From the NCBI RefSeq assembly GCF_030704535.1, contig NC_081813.1, positions 3,372,001-3,436,000 of the forward strand: 64,000 nucleotides of DNA. Reading direction: 5' to 3'. A program made the translations under genes and the position numbers. The notes beneath the pieces are model-generated. The model was not told the DNA's origin, searched no databases, and saw only the letters and a program-made list of their open reading frames with translations. Below are positions 24,581 to 34,238 of this stretch, in pieces (the first letter of the stretch is position 1; every line of letters starts with the position of its first letter). The DNA is from Vitis vinifera (Eukaryota; Streptophyta; Magnoliopsida; Vitales; Vitaceae).

Positions 24581-24977
24581 TTTTCCCAAGTGTTCGGACA
24601 TGTTTAATTTTATGTTTGTCTACATTTCTCTATTCATCTTCTCTAATTATTAGGTTTTCCTTTTGGAAATTAGTCCATTTCCGAACACCCCTTAAGCTTG
24701 CATATGTTTCCTCCAATGGATAGGATCAGTCTTTGATTTACCCTCCCATGATTTTTTGGGTTAACCTCTTATCATTTCTAGGGTTTCCTTTCAATCTTTC
24801 AGTTGGGCTTTTTCTTATTTCCCTTTTTTTTAGTACAAAAACCACCAACTTTTCCCCCTAAATTAGGGCTATGTTATTGAAACTAGGTCATTAGGGTTTT
24901 TCGGGTTGGTCCATGCTTTCTCTTACCCATTACTGCAAATGCATGGCAGAGTTGATTAATATGCATGTGCAGTATGA

Positions 24978-25014
<37 letters not shown>

Positions 25015-25181
25015 CTCTATCTCTATCTATTGAATGTAATAAGGCATAGTTGTTAGATGTTGTGAAGAGTTGTCATGGCTATGATCTTCACTCCACTCTA
25101 ACCTGAGGGTCTTTATTTGTAATATGTGACACCATTTATTTCAAGTATTGAAGTCATGTATGTGGACATGTATAAGGTTTC

Positions 25182-25187
25182 AATAAA
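25182..25187 (+). terminator. candidate poly(A) signal (AATAAA)
   Basis: 'tttcaataaattaattg' occurs here and at the matching place in unit 2 (about 29463). It could end a transcript of the intronless DUF1677 gene about 600 bases after its stop. Only the hexamer and its conservation between the units support this. Confidence 0.3.
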
Positions 25188-25988
25188 TTAATTGTTATAT
25201 TGTTTTATACTTGTGTGTATTCAAGAACCTCTAATTACTCCATAAACAAAAAGGTCAAAAAAAAAAAAAAAAGGGGAACACCCTCTTGATTTGCTATCGA
25301 ACAAGAAAGTAAAAAAGAAAGACATTAAAAAATGGATTCATGAGTTTATCATAGAGATATTTAAAGTAACTAAATAAACAAAATTAAGTATTTTGTTCCA
25401 AGATTTTGGGTAATGCATTTAAAAAACATCACATAATTATTTTCTAAAAATTATTCTTACAATCCATTTTTTGAGAACTTTTTTTAAAAACTCTCCCAAA
25501 TAGACTTGATATGATTTGAATTATTTCATGTTTAAGAAGTAGCATATTTTTCATGGTACATAAGTACAAAATATGGAAGAAATTCGTGTATACACCACTC
25601 TACCATCCAATCACTTTGATCTAACTTCATTACAGCCTTTTTGAGAACACGCACATTTACACATTCATAGAGAGGAATTTAAAGAGGGAGATTTAAAAAG
25701 AACATTAGCTTACCCACATTATTGCGGGAGTCTTGTCAATATGTGTTTTGTATTCTTATTCAGAGTATCAATTAAATACAAGTTGAGGTTGTTGCCCTAT
25801 AATTCGGTGTGTGCTTATGTGAGTTCTTTTGATGTAATCTCATATGGGTTTCGAAAGGTTGGCCTAGATGGGTGTCTAGCACACGGACGAGCATCTTTTT
25901 GGTTAAGAAATGGTGGAAATCTTAATTTCTTCAAATTCAATTTTCATTTGATCCAAGGAAAAGCCATCTTCTTCTCTTCTCTATTTTA

Positions 25989-26112
25989 CGTGTTCCTCGA
26001 CTAATCCCATGAGGCTTAACGATCTGATAAATCTCCAGTGGTCTTGAGGAAACTCGAACTAGTGACCATTGAGAGCAAACCAAAGGCCAGACCAACTGAG
26101 CTACCCCTCAGA
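25989..26112 (-). mobile_element. tRNA-derived SINE (Au-like)
   Basis: On the minus strand it reads GGGGTAGCTCAGTTGGT (A box, 26091-26103), then after about 30 bases AGTTCGAGTTTCC (B box, 26048-26060). Its 3' part ends in GGGATTAGTCGAGG, the conserved tail phrase of plant Au-type SINEs. The combination of tRNA-like head and Au-like tail over about 120 bases is diagnostic of a SINE. It interrupts unit 1 just after 'ttttacgtg'. Unit 2 has different sequence at the matching position, so the element is present in only one unit. Confidence 0.7.
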
Positions 26113-26529
26113 GTTTCAACTATTTTCAACTTTATTCAAAAGTAAATTAGATGGAGCGTGCCTAGAAAATTCTTACACTCATTTTACCTTATTTAATTTT
26201 AAATTTTATTAAAAATAATATAATTTATAAATAAATAAATATTTATAATTTATTTTTATAAAAAATAATATTTTATATATGTTAAAAAAATTTAATTAAA
26301 ATAATTTTTATTTAATATTATATACAATTGGGGTTGGACAAAGTCATAGCAGATTCTTTCTTAATTTTAAAATCTTTTTCAAACCCACCCCAAGCCTAAA
26401 GGTCTCAAACTCACATCATTGTTATCCCTAACAAAAATCATTTTGTATGTAATCCTCTCTTTCTCAGGGCCCGGAAATACAAATACATGACATTAAAATT
26501 AATCCCCTCTTTGCCTTTGTTACATTACC

Positions 26530-27050
26530 AGTTGGGAACCCACATTTGGCCTAGTCACTAGTCAGTCCAAATCCAACCTCCCACATCGATTCAGAGCCGC
26601 GATGTTCGTCTAATCTCGGAGGTTGATATAAGAGCTCGTGAATTATCACGGGGCCATGACAAGTGGAACATTCTATTTCCATCACAATCCTGAGTCCAAG
26701 TTTGAACAACTTTTCACAACCTATTACTGCACCGCATTCTATGCTTTGCTTGACACTATTGCCACGACAAACCCTTGGCAAACGGAATTTAGATATTTTC
26801 TTTCCAGGAGAATGAATATTTGGCTGTGTTGATAACTTAATTACCGCCTCCCTCATCGGCAGAGCTAGAAATAGGATTAAGAGGGGGGGGGGGGGGGGGG
26901 GGGGGAGATTATTTTTAGGGGGCGGCAATTATGAGTCAAAAAGCAATATTTGGTTTAATGGTCGGTTTGTCAATGGACCTCCCCCTCCTATTATTATGTC
27001 TCGGTTAAGTATTATAGATTTACGGTGTTTTCTTTGATTTCTTTTCTTAT
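26530..27050 (+). pseudogene. decayed duplicate of the DUF1677 promoter, exon 1 and intron (unit 1)
   Basis: This stretch aligns with 27870-28360. Shared blocks are 'gggaaccca', 'gtcactagtcag', 'caaatccaacc', 'gttcgtct', 'gatat(a/c)agagctcgtgaat', 'catgacaagtgga' and 'atatttggctgtgtt', with intron-like sequence following. At the TATA position of the active copy (CCCTATAAACCC) it has CCACGACAAACCC, and the start-codon segment is missing. No coding exon follows. It is a dead 5' fragment of the same gene. Confidence 0.7.
26883..26905 (+). repeat. poly(G) tract of 23
   Basis: There are twenty-three consecutive G residues inside the decayed promoter copy. The homologous place in unit 2 (near 31806) has only a short G run followed by 'agaga'. 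The tract length is likely to be polymorphic or uncertain. Confidence 0.85.
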
Positions 27051-27133
27051 TTGTTAATTAAGCTCTGTTGTTGTGTTGGTCTATGTATGTATCAACCATA
27101 CAGGTCTTCCAACCCGAGGCAAATATGCTCATA

Positions 27134-27361
27134 TCATATGTAAAAACCATAGCCCGTGCATTGCATCCACGGGTTGCACCATGACCAATGACAAGTCGCT
27201 ATTACACCTTGCTCATATTCAAAACCCTTAATATTGTACCCTTGATATGGTATAGTTGGTACATCATCGCTATCTTTGAGTGAGTCACATCTTCTCTCAA
27301 CATCATTATGAGTCATTTTCAAAATCTTACTAGGAAGCATTATAAGTGTTTCAGGATACAT
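27134..27361 (-). pseudogene. unassigned minus-strand frame, conserved in unit 2
   Basis: From the ATG at 27361 the frame encodes about 75 residues and ends in a Trp/Cys-rich tail (CNPWMQCTGYGFYI). The matching frame in unit 2 (32041-32268) differs at about a dozen residues but keeps the same stop and no indels. I do not recognise the protein. It may be a fragment of an older gene or transposon caught between the decayed and active promoters. Confidence 0.3.
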
Positions 27362-28106
27362 GATAGTTTTGAAAATAAAAACAAAAAAATTCAAAAAATC
27401 CTTTTTCCACTTCAAAAACCTAAGACCTCCTTACTAACCATAAAAAATTCAACACTTCAATTTTAGCATAGTTGAACCACCCCCACATGCTATCTCGTAT
27501 GGTACCATATCATTTGAGTCGAAGTATTGACAATAAGCCTGGAGCTTAAAATGCCCTAAAGATGTGCTACATGTATAGGAAAAATTCAAGGCACTAATTC
27601 ACTAACCATCCCGCTAGCAATTTTAACTATTAAAAATGTAAAATTTAAGTCCTTAGGCAAAAATAAAAATAGATAAGAATAGGGCGCTTACTCCTGTCAT
27701 CACCTCTCTGCATAACTGGATGAGAGAGAGAGAGGTTTTGTCCTTTTCTCCATCCTTCACCATACGTGCCACTTTTGGCTAACCCCTGAGCTTTGAAGAG
27801 GCTTATCCGTCTCCAACATGCCACTGGCACCTGCATTATGGTTGATGAAGCTTCCATCAGAAGTTGGGACTTGGGAACCCATTTCGCCTTGTCACTAGTC
27901 AGCCCAAATCCAACCAGACTCATCCATTCAGAACACCGTGTTCGTCTGCTCTCAGTAGGTTGATATCAGAGCTCGTGAATCATCACGGGGGCCATGACAA
28001 GTGGAATATTCTATTTCCATTGCAATTCTGACTTCCAAGTTTGAGCAACTTGTTCACCACCTATATCTGCACTGCATTCCACCCCTTTGCTCGACTCCAT
28101 TGCCCC

Positions 28107-28112
28107 TATAAA
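28107..28112 (+). promoter_or_regulatory. TATA box of DUF1677 gene A
   Basis: CCCTATAAACCC lies about 160 bases before the ATG and is followed by a CT-rich leader (CTCTCTACTCTCTTTC). The identical arrangement occurs in unit 2 at 32873-32878, while the decayed promoter copies have lost it. Confidence 0.6.
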
Positions 28113-28269
28113 CCCTCCCTAAACCTCTCTACTCTCTTTCAGAATTTAGATATTTTCTTTTCGGGAGATTAATGGATATTTGGCTGTGTTAGTAACCTTC
28201 CACCTCCCCCTCTCCCTATTTATGTATCTCTGTTCACTGCTATTGATAGGATCATAGCTTCCATCAAAC

Positions 28270-28807
28270 ATGGTGAGTTGCATGCACTATAGATTATATA
28301 TGGTGCTGTCTTTTACTTTCTTTTCTTGCTTGTTAACTGTTTTTCATGCAATCCATCGTTTAACAGAGCGAGAAGTGCATTCGAAGGGCCATATCCGATG
28401 TTTCTGCTGAGTCACAGAGGATGACAATCGAGGAAGGCGACACCAGAAGTGAAGCTACTCAGGTTGAACAGTCCCGGTGCGAGTGCTGTGGATTCATGGA
28501 GGAGTGTACAGCTAGTTACATCCAGCAAGTCAGCGATTCTCATTCTGGGAAATGGGTTTGCGGTATCTGTTCAGAAGCGGTGAAAGAAAGGATTAAGCGA
28601 GTTCCGAGAACAGCCATGGAAGAAGCACTGAGCTCTCACAAGGATTTGTGTGAAAGATTTAACACTACTACTAGGCTGAATCCCAAGCTGTCTTTGACTA
28701 TGACAATGAGGGAGTTGGCCAGAAGAAGTGCTCACCAAAGGAATGACCACAGCTCCATGAAACCCAGAATTGGTCGAACCAGCAGCTGTGCTCCCAGGAT
28801 TGAATAG
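28270..28807 (+). CDS. DUF1677 family protein, tandem copy A
   Basis: The model has two coding exons. The first contributes only the ATG (28270-28272), immediately followed by the donor GTGAGT. A 94-nt T-rich intron ends ...TTTAACAG at 28366. Exon 2 runs 28367-28807. The joined protein has 147 residues beginning MSEKCIRRAISDVSAESQR, which recovers the conserved helix preceding the cysteine domain (compare LQRTISDIS in the neighbour at 24002). This supports splicing over a start at the internal ATG at 28421. The domain has Cys39, Cys41, Cys42, Cys48, Cys66 and Cys69 with GKWVCGIC. The Ser-rich basic tail ends PRIGRTSSCAPRIE. Function is unknown. AATAAA at 28872 is a likely poly(A) signal. Confidence 0.8.
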
Positions 28808-28871
28808 ACCGGTTGAATGGGATTATGTGTAGTAAGTGTGAAATATAAATTGCTTTTGTTCATTCTAAGGT

Positions 28872-28877
28872 AATAAA
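28872..28877 (+). terminator. poly(A) signal of DUF1677 gene A
   Basis: AATAAA lies 65 bases after the stop in 'aaggtaataaattgaag' and is conserved in copy B at 33631-33636. Confidence 0.4.
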
Positions 28878-29255
28878 TTGAAGAAAAAACCCTTGTCTAT
28901 AATATAAATTGAGCAAACACCATCGGCCACTACCAGGTCTTTGTATTTATAAAGTTATTATGGTGATGGAATTGCTTCAAAAATTCAAAGGCTAAGGCAA
29001 AGCCCAAACTGACCACCTACAGGAGTATTGGGTTTTTTTTTCTTTCAAACCCAATTCTAGGGTTTGGGTTATCCACTTCTGGGGACAGACCTAGTCTGAA
29101 CTGAAAGAATGAGCATTCAGGAAAGCAGGTGGGTTTCCTGAATTAGGGCTATGGTATTGAAACTAGGTCATTAGGGTTTTTTGGGTTGGTCCATGCTTTC
29201 TCTTACCCATTACTGCAAATGCATGGCAGAGTTGATTAATATGCATGTGCAGTAT

Positions 29256-29288
<33 letters not shown>

Positions 29289-30179
29289 TTATCTATCTAT
29301 CTCTAGCCATTGCATGTAATGGGGCATAGTTGTTAGATGTTGTGAAGAGTTGTCATGGCTATGATCTTCACCTCCACTCTAACCTGAGGGTCTTTATTTG
29401 TAATCTGTGATACCATTTATTTCAAGTATTGCAGTCATGTATGTGGACATGTATAAGGTTTCAATAAATTAATTGTTCTATTGTTTTATACTTGTGTGTA
29501 TTCAAGAACCTCTAATTACTCCATAAACAAAAAGGCCAAAAAAACCCCAATTTGCAATCGAAAAGAAAGGAAAAAAAAAAAGACATTAAAAAATGGATTC
29601 ATGAGTTTATCATAGAGATATTTAAAGTAATTAAATAAACAAAATTATGTATTTTGTTGCAAGATTTTGGGTAATGCATTTAAAAAACATCACATAATTA
29701 TTTTCTAAAAATTAAGTATTTGAATTATTTCATGTTTAAGAAGTAGCATATTTTTCATGGTACATATGTACAAAAATATGGAAGAAATACGTGTATACAC
29801 CACTCTACCACCCAATCAATTTGATCTAACTTCATCATAGCCTTTTTGAGAACATGTACATTTACAGGTTCATACAGAAGAATTTAAAGAGGGAGATTTA
29901 AAAAGAACATGAGCTTGCTGACACTATTATGGGAGTCTTGTCAATTTGTGTCTTGTATTCTTATTCATACAAGTTGAGGTTGGTGCCCTATAATTCGGTG
30001 TGTGCTTATGTGAGTTCTTTTGATGTAATCTCATATGGGTTTCGAAAGGTTGGCCTAGACGGGTGTCTAGCACACGCACCCACATCTTTCTGGTTAAGAA
30101 ATGGTGGGAAACCTTTCTTCAGATTCAATTTTCATTTGATCCAAGAAAAAACAATCTTCTTCTATTATCAATTTTACGT

Positions 30180-30560
30180 GGGGTGGGGCCAATGGTTTTT
30201 CAACTTCTTTGTTGGACTCACTGTCAATAATATGGGTTGGGCCTGCGTTCTTAATGAATTGTATCATATTGTTACTAGGAGGACAAAAGTTTACGAGTTT
30301 CAAGCTGGAGCCATGAAAAGAAGAATTTTCTTTCCTCTGTGACAAAAAGCTGGGCCGCAGTGTAACAAAGCAAAAGCCACATGAGTCAGGCCCAGACCAA
30401 AGAGCTGCTTCGGCCCATTTTTCATAGAGTTTTTTTTTTATTAATTTCATGTCGATTAGTACAAATTATGTTAAAAGATAACGAAATTCCAACCCAACAG
30501 GTAGGGATAAAGGGGTGGTTTCGGGATGATGGATCACCCCCTCCCAACGCTGTTTTATTT
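30180..30560. other. DNA specific to unit 2 (first insertion or replacement)
   Basis: At the position where unit 1 carries the SINE, unit 2 has about 380 bases without a counterpart, ending near 'cccaacgctg'. I see no coding capacity or clear terminal repeats. Confidence 0.5.
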
Positions 30561-30729
30561 ATTTATATTTATTTTCAGCTTTATCCAAAAATAAATTAGA
30601 TGGAGCGTGCCTAACATAGAAAATTCTAATATCCATTTTGCCTTATTTAATTTTTTAATTTTAAATTTTATTAAAAATAAAAATATTTTATAAATAAATA
30701 AATATTTATAATTTATTTTCCCAATTCCA

Positions 30730-31385
30730 ATTTACAACACAATTTTTACTAATGCAGTATTTTACATTTCTGAACTACCCTCCCTTATTCCTACTCCCTC
30801 TTTCCTCTCTCCTCTCCTCTCTCCCTTCTCTTCTCCCTAACCCCACGTCCCAATTGTACCCTTTTTTATTTTTTATTTTCCAATCCTCAACCCACATTTT
30901 AACATTTTTTTTCTTTTATTTTTATCTTCCTTTTCATCTCTACCCACCCCAGGTAAACTTAGTTTTTTTTTTTCTTTTCATTTCTTTTATTTTTTCACAC
31001 TTAATTGTTTTTCATATTCTTCTTATATTTTAAAACAAAATATTTTCTTAAAATAATAAATTATAAAATGATTTTTTCACCAAAATATATTATGTAAAAT
31101 GATTTTATTATATTCAATATTTTAATGTGAAATTCATAACTCAATTTTTTTAAATAAAAATTATTATTAAAATTTAGGTTTAATATGTTGAGAGGAGGTT
31201 AGAGAGAGTTCTTTATTAAAAGGGGCATATATGAAAAAAAAAATGATAAAAAAGTGTTACGTTTAGTAAAAGAGATGTTATGAATAACAACCCCTTTTGT
31301 TTTTATGAAAAATAAAATCAAGATAATTGAAAAATATAAGTACCTAGATGCAAACTAAATATGGACAAATAAAACAAATATAAAT
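30730..31385. other. DNA specific to unit 2 (second insertion or replacement)
   Basis: About 650 bases, mostly pyrimidine-rich (30770-31000) and then AT-rich, replace a shorter block of unit 1 (about 26290-26470). The flanks match again at 'acaaatacatgacattaaaa'. The pyrimidine-rich open frame here is low-complexity and not credible as a protein. Confidence 0.45.
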
Positions 31386-31439
31386 AGAAAGAGACGAAAT
31401 ACAAATACATGACATTAAAATTGATCCCCTCTTTGCCCA

Positions 31440-31985
31440 TGTTATATTACCAGTTGGGAACCCACATTTGGGCTAGTCACTAGTCAGTCCAAATCCAACC
31501 TCCCACATCGATTCAGAGCGGCGATGTTCGTCTGCTCTCGCAGGTTGATATAAGAGCTCGTGAATTATAACGAGGCCATGACAAGTGGAACATTCTATTT
31601 CCATCACAATCCTGAGTCCAAGTTTGAACAACTTTTCACCACCTATGACTGCACTGCATTCTATGCTTTTGCTTGACACTATTGCCACGACAAACCCTTG
31701 GCAAACGGAATTTAGATATTTTCTTTCCGGGAGAATGAATATTTGGCTGTGTTGATAACTTAATTACCGCCTCCCTCACCGGCAGAGCTAGAAATAGGAT
31801 TAAGAGGGGGGAGAGATTATTTTTAGGGGGGCCAATTATGAGTCAAAAAGCAATATTTGGTTTAATGGTCGGCTTGTCAATGGACCTCCGCCTCCTATTA
31901 TTATGTCTCGGTTAAGTATTAGAGATTTATGGTGTTGTCTTTGATTTCTTTTCTTATTTGTTAATTAAGCTCCGTTGTTGTGTTG
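31440..31985 (+). pseudogene. decayed duplicate of the DUF1677 promoter, exon 1 and intron (unit 2)
   Basis: This is the unit 2 counterpart of 26530-27050 and has the same lost TATA (CCACGACAAACCC) and missing start codon. The shared damage shows that the 5' fragment had already been duplicated and broken before the whole unit was duplicated. Confidence 0.7.
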
Positions 31986-32040
31986 GTCCATGTATGTATC
32001 AACTATATAGATCTTCCAACCCGAGGTAACTATGCTCATA

Positions 32041-32268
32041 TCATATGTAAAAACCGTAGCCCGTGCATTGCATCCACGGATTGCACCATGACCAATAACA
32101 AGTCGCTATTACACCTAGCTCATATTCGAAACCCTTAATATTGTACCCTTGATATGGTATAGTTGGTATACCATCGCTATCTTTGAGTGAGCCACATCTT
32201 TTCTCAACATTATTACGAGTCATTTCCAAAATTTTACGAGGAAGCATCATAAATGCTCGAGGATACAT
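32041..32268 (-). pseudogene. unassigned minus-strand frame, unit 2 copy
   Basis: This 75-residue open frame is homologous, without indels, to the unit 1 frame at 27134-27361. It begins MYPRAFMMLPRKILEMT and ends CNPWMQCTGYGFYI. I do not recognise it and have no evidence of expression. Confidence 0.3.
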
Positions 32269-32872
32269 GATAATTCTAAAAATACAAAAATAACCACTAA
32301 AAATCCCCTAGCAATTTTAACCACTAAAAATGTATGATAAAATTTAAGTCCTTAGGCAAAAATAAAAATAGATAAGAATAGGGCACTTACTCCTGTCATC
32401 CCTCTCTGCATAACCGGATAAGAGAGAGAGAGAGAGGGAGAGAGAGAGATTTTGTCCTTTTCTCCATCCTCCACCATACGTGCCACTTTTGGCTAACCAG
32501 ATTTTGTCCTTTTCTCCATCCTTCACCATACGTGCCACTTTTGGCTAACCCCTGAGCTTTGAAGGGGCTTATCCATCTCCAACATGCCACTGGCTCTTGC
32601 ATTATGGTTGATGAAGCTTCCGTCAGAAGTTGGGACTTGGGAACCCATTTCGCCTTGTCACTAGTCAGCCCAAATCCAACCAGACTCATCCATTCAGAAC
32701 ACCGTGTTCGTCTGCTCTCAGTAGGTTGATATCAGAGCTCGTGAATCATCACGGGGGCCATGACAAGTGGAATATTCCATTTCCATTGCAATTCTGACTT
32801 CCAAGTTTGAGCAACTTGTTCACCACCTATATCTGCACTGCATTCCACCCCTTTGCTCGACTCCATTGCCCC

Positions 32873-32878
32873 TATAAA
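32873..32878 (+). promoter_or_regulatory. TATA box of DUF1677 gene B
   Basis: CCCTATAAACCC sits at the same distance from the ATG as in gene A, inside a promoter segment that is almost identical between the units. Confidence 0.6.
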
Positions 32879-33033
32879 CCCTCCCTAAACCTCTCTACTC
32901 TCTTTCAGAATTTAGATATTTTCTTTTCGGGAGATTAATGGATATTTGGCTGTGTTAGTAACCTTCCACCTCCCCCTCTCCCTATTTATGTATCTGTTCA
33001 CTGCTATTGATAGGATCATAGCTTCCATCAAAC

Positions 33034-33568
33034 ATGGTGAGTTGCATGCACTATAGATTATATATGGTGCTGTCTTTTACTTTCTTTTCTTGCTTGTTAA
33101 CTGTTTTTCATGCAATCCATTGTTTAACAGAGCGAGAAGTGCATTCGAAGGGCCATATCCGATGTTTCTGCTGAGTCACAGAGGATGACAATCGAGGAAG
33201 GCGACACCAGAAGTGAAGCTACTCAGGTTGAACAGTCCCGGTGCGAGTGCTGTGGATTCATGGAGGAGTGTACAGCTAGTTACATCCAGCTAGTCAGCTA
33301 TTCTCATTCTGGGAAATGGGTTTGCGGTATCTGTTCAGAAGCGGTGAAAGAAAGGATTAAGCGAGTTCCGAGAACAGCCATGGAAGAAGCACTGAGCTCT
33401 CACAAGGATTTGTGTGAAAGATTTAACACTACTAGGCTGAATCCCAAGCTGTCTTTGACTATGACAATGAGGGAGTTGGCCAGGAGAAGTGCTCACCAAA
33501 GGAATGACCACAGCTCCATGAAACCCAGAATTGGTCGAACCAGCAGCTGTGCTCCCAGGATTGAATAG
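33034..33568 (+). CDS. DUF1677 family protein, tandem copy B
   Basis: The gene structure matches copy A. The lone start codon is at 33034-33036, the intron ends at 33130, and exon 2 runs 33131-33568, giving 146 residues. Compared with copy A there are two substitutions in the domain (IQQVSDSH becomes IQLVSYSH) and one Thr is missing from the NTTTR run. All six domain cysteines and GKWVCGIC are kept. The frame is intact, so both copies appear functional. It lies 341 bases past the 3' end of the converging HD-ZIP III coding region, less its untranslated tail. AATAAA at 33631 is a likely poly(A) signal. Confidence 0.8.
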
Positions 33569-33630
33569 ACCGGTTGAATGGGATTGTGTAGTAAGTGTGA
33601 AATATAAATTGCTTTTGTTCATTCTAAGGT

Positions 33631-33636
33631 AATAAA
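33631..33636 (+). terminator. poly(A) signal of DUF1677 gene B
   Basis: AATAAA lies 63 bases after the stop, in the same context as the signal of copy A. Confidence 0.4.
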
Positions 33637-34238
33637 TTGAAGAAAAAACCCTTGTCTATAATATAAATTGAGCAAACACCATCCGCCACTACCAGGTATT
33701 TGTATTTATAAAGTGATTATGGTGATGGAATTGCTTCAAAAATTCAAAGGCTAAGGCAAAGCCCAAACCGACCACCTACAGGAGTATTGGGTTTTTTTTT
33801 TTTTCTTACAAACCCAATTCTGGGGTTTGGGTTATCCACTTTTGGGGACAGACCTACTCTGAAGTGAAAGAATGAGCATTCAGGAAAGCAGGTGGGTATC
33901 AGCTGAGCATTGAGTGTTAGAAGTTTTTAGCATTGAATCAGTTCCTGGTTTCAAGCATTTCCTCCATTTTAACAAATAATTACATCAGAGATAATTCTTC
34001 TATTCAGGAACTGAAGAGATCATGAAATTACCCAAAATGGAACACAAGGTAGTTTCAGGGTAAATATCTCAACAGCAGGCCTAAAAACATGGGAACATTG
34101 GTCCTAATCAGTACTCCAGGGTTTCCACAACAAAAAGACAAACAAGGAACAAAAAAGAAAAAAGAAAAGACGAGAATAATGGTCTTAAGAGTGTTCTAGT
34201 ACTCTTCATACACTGTACTTTTAGTTCTGGTCAGAAGG

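Larger units (their letters stand above)
24861..29140 (+). repeat. tandem segmental duplication, unit 1
   Basis: The 4,280-bp unit starts with 'aattagggctatg' at 24861, and the same sequence restarts at 29141. It carries the likely 3' region of the intronless DUF1677 gene, a CT/CTAT microsatellite (24977-25030), a SINE (25989-26112), a poly(G) tract, a decayed promoter copy (26530-27050), an unassigned conserved minus-strand frame (27134-27361) and the DUF1677 gene at 28270-28807. Long blocks are nearly identical to unit 2. Confidence 0.85.
29141..33897 (+). repeat. tandem segmental duplication, unit 2
   Basis: This second copy of the 24861-29140 unit is 4,757 bp long. It ends at 'gaaagcaggtgggt', matching the end of unit 1, after which the sequences part (TATCAGC against TTCCTG). 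It is longer because of unit-specific DNA at about 30180-30560 and about 30730-31380. It lacks the SINE and has a shorter poly(G). The DUF1677 coding sequences of the two units differ by only a few residues. Confidence 0.85.

Noticed and set aside
25741-26004. Frame resembling the one at 29929-30342, apparently conserved
   Set aside because: The similarity is explained by the recent tandem duplication. The frames end differently, in a SINE and in unit-specific DNA, and match no known protein.
28421-28807. Internal ATG as the start of DUF1677 copy A
   Set aside because: It omits the conserved RAISDVS helix. The upstream ATG with the GT...AG intron restores it and is supported by the TATA box position. 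The same reasoning applies to 33185 in copy B.
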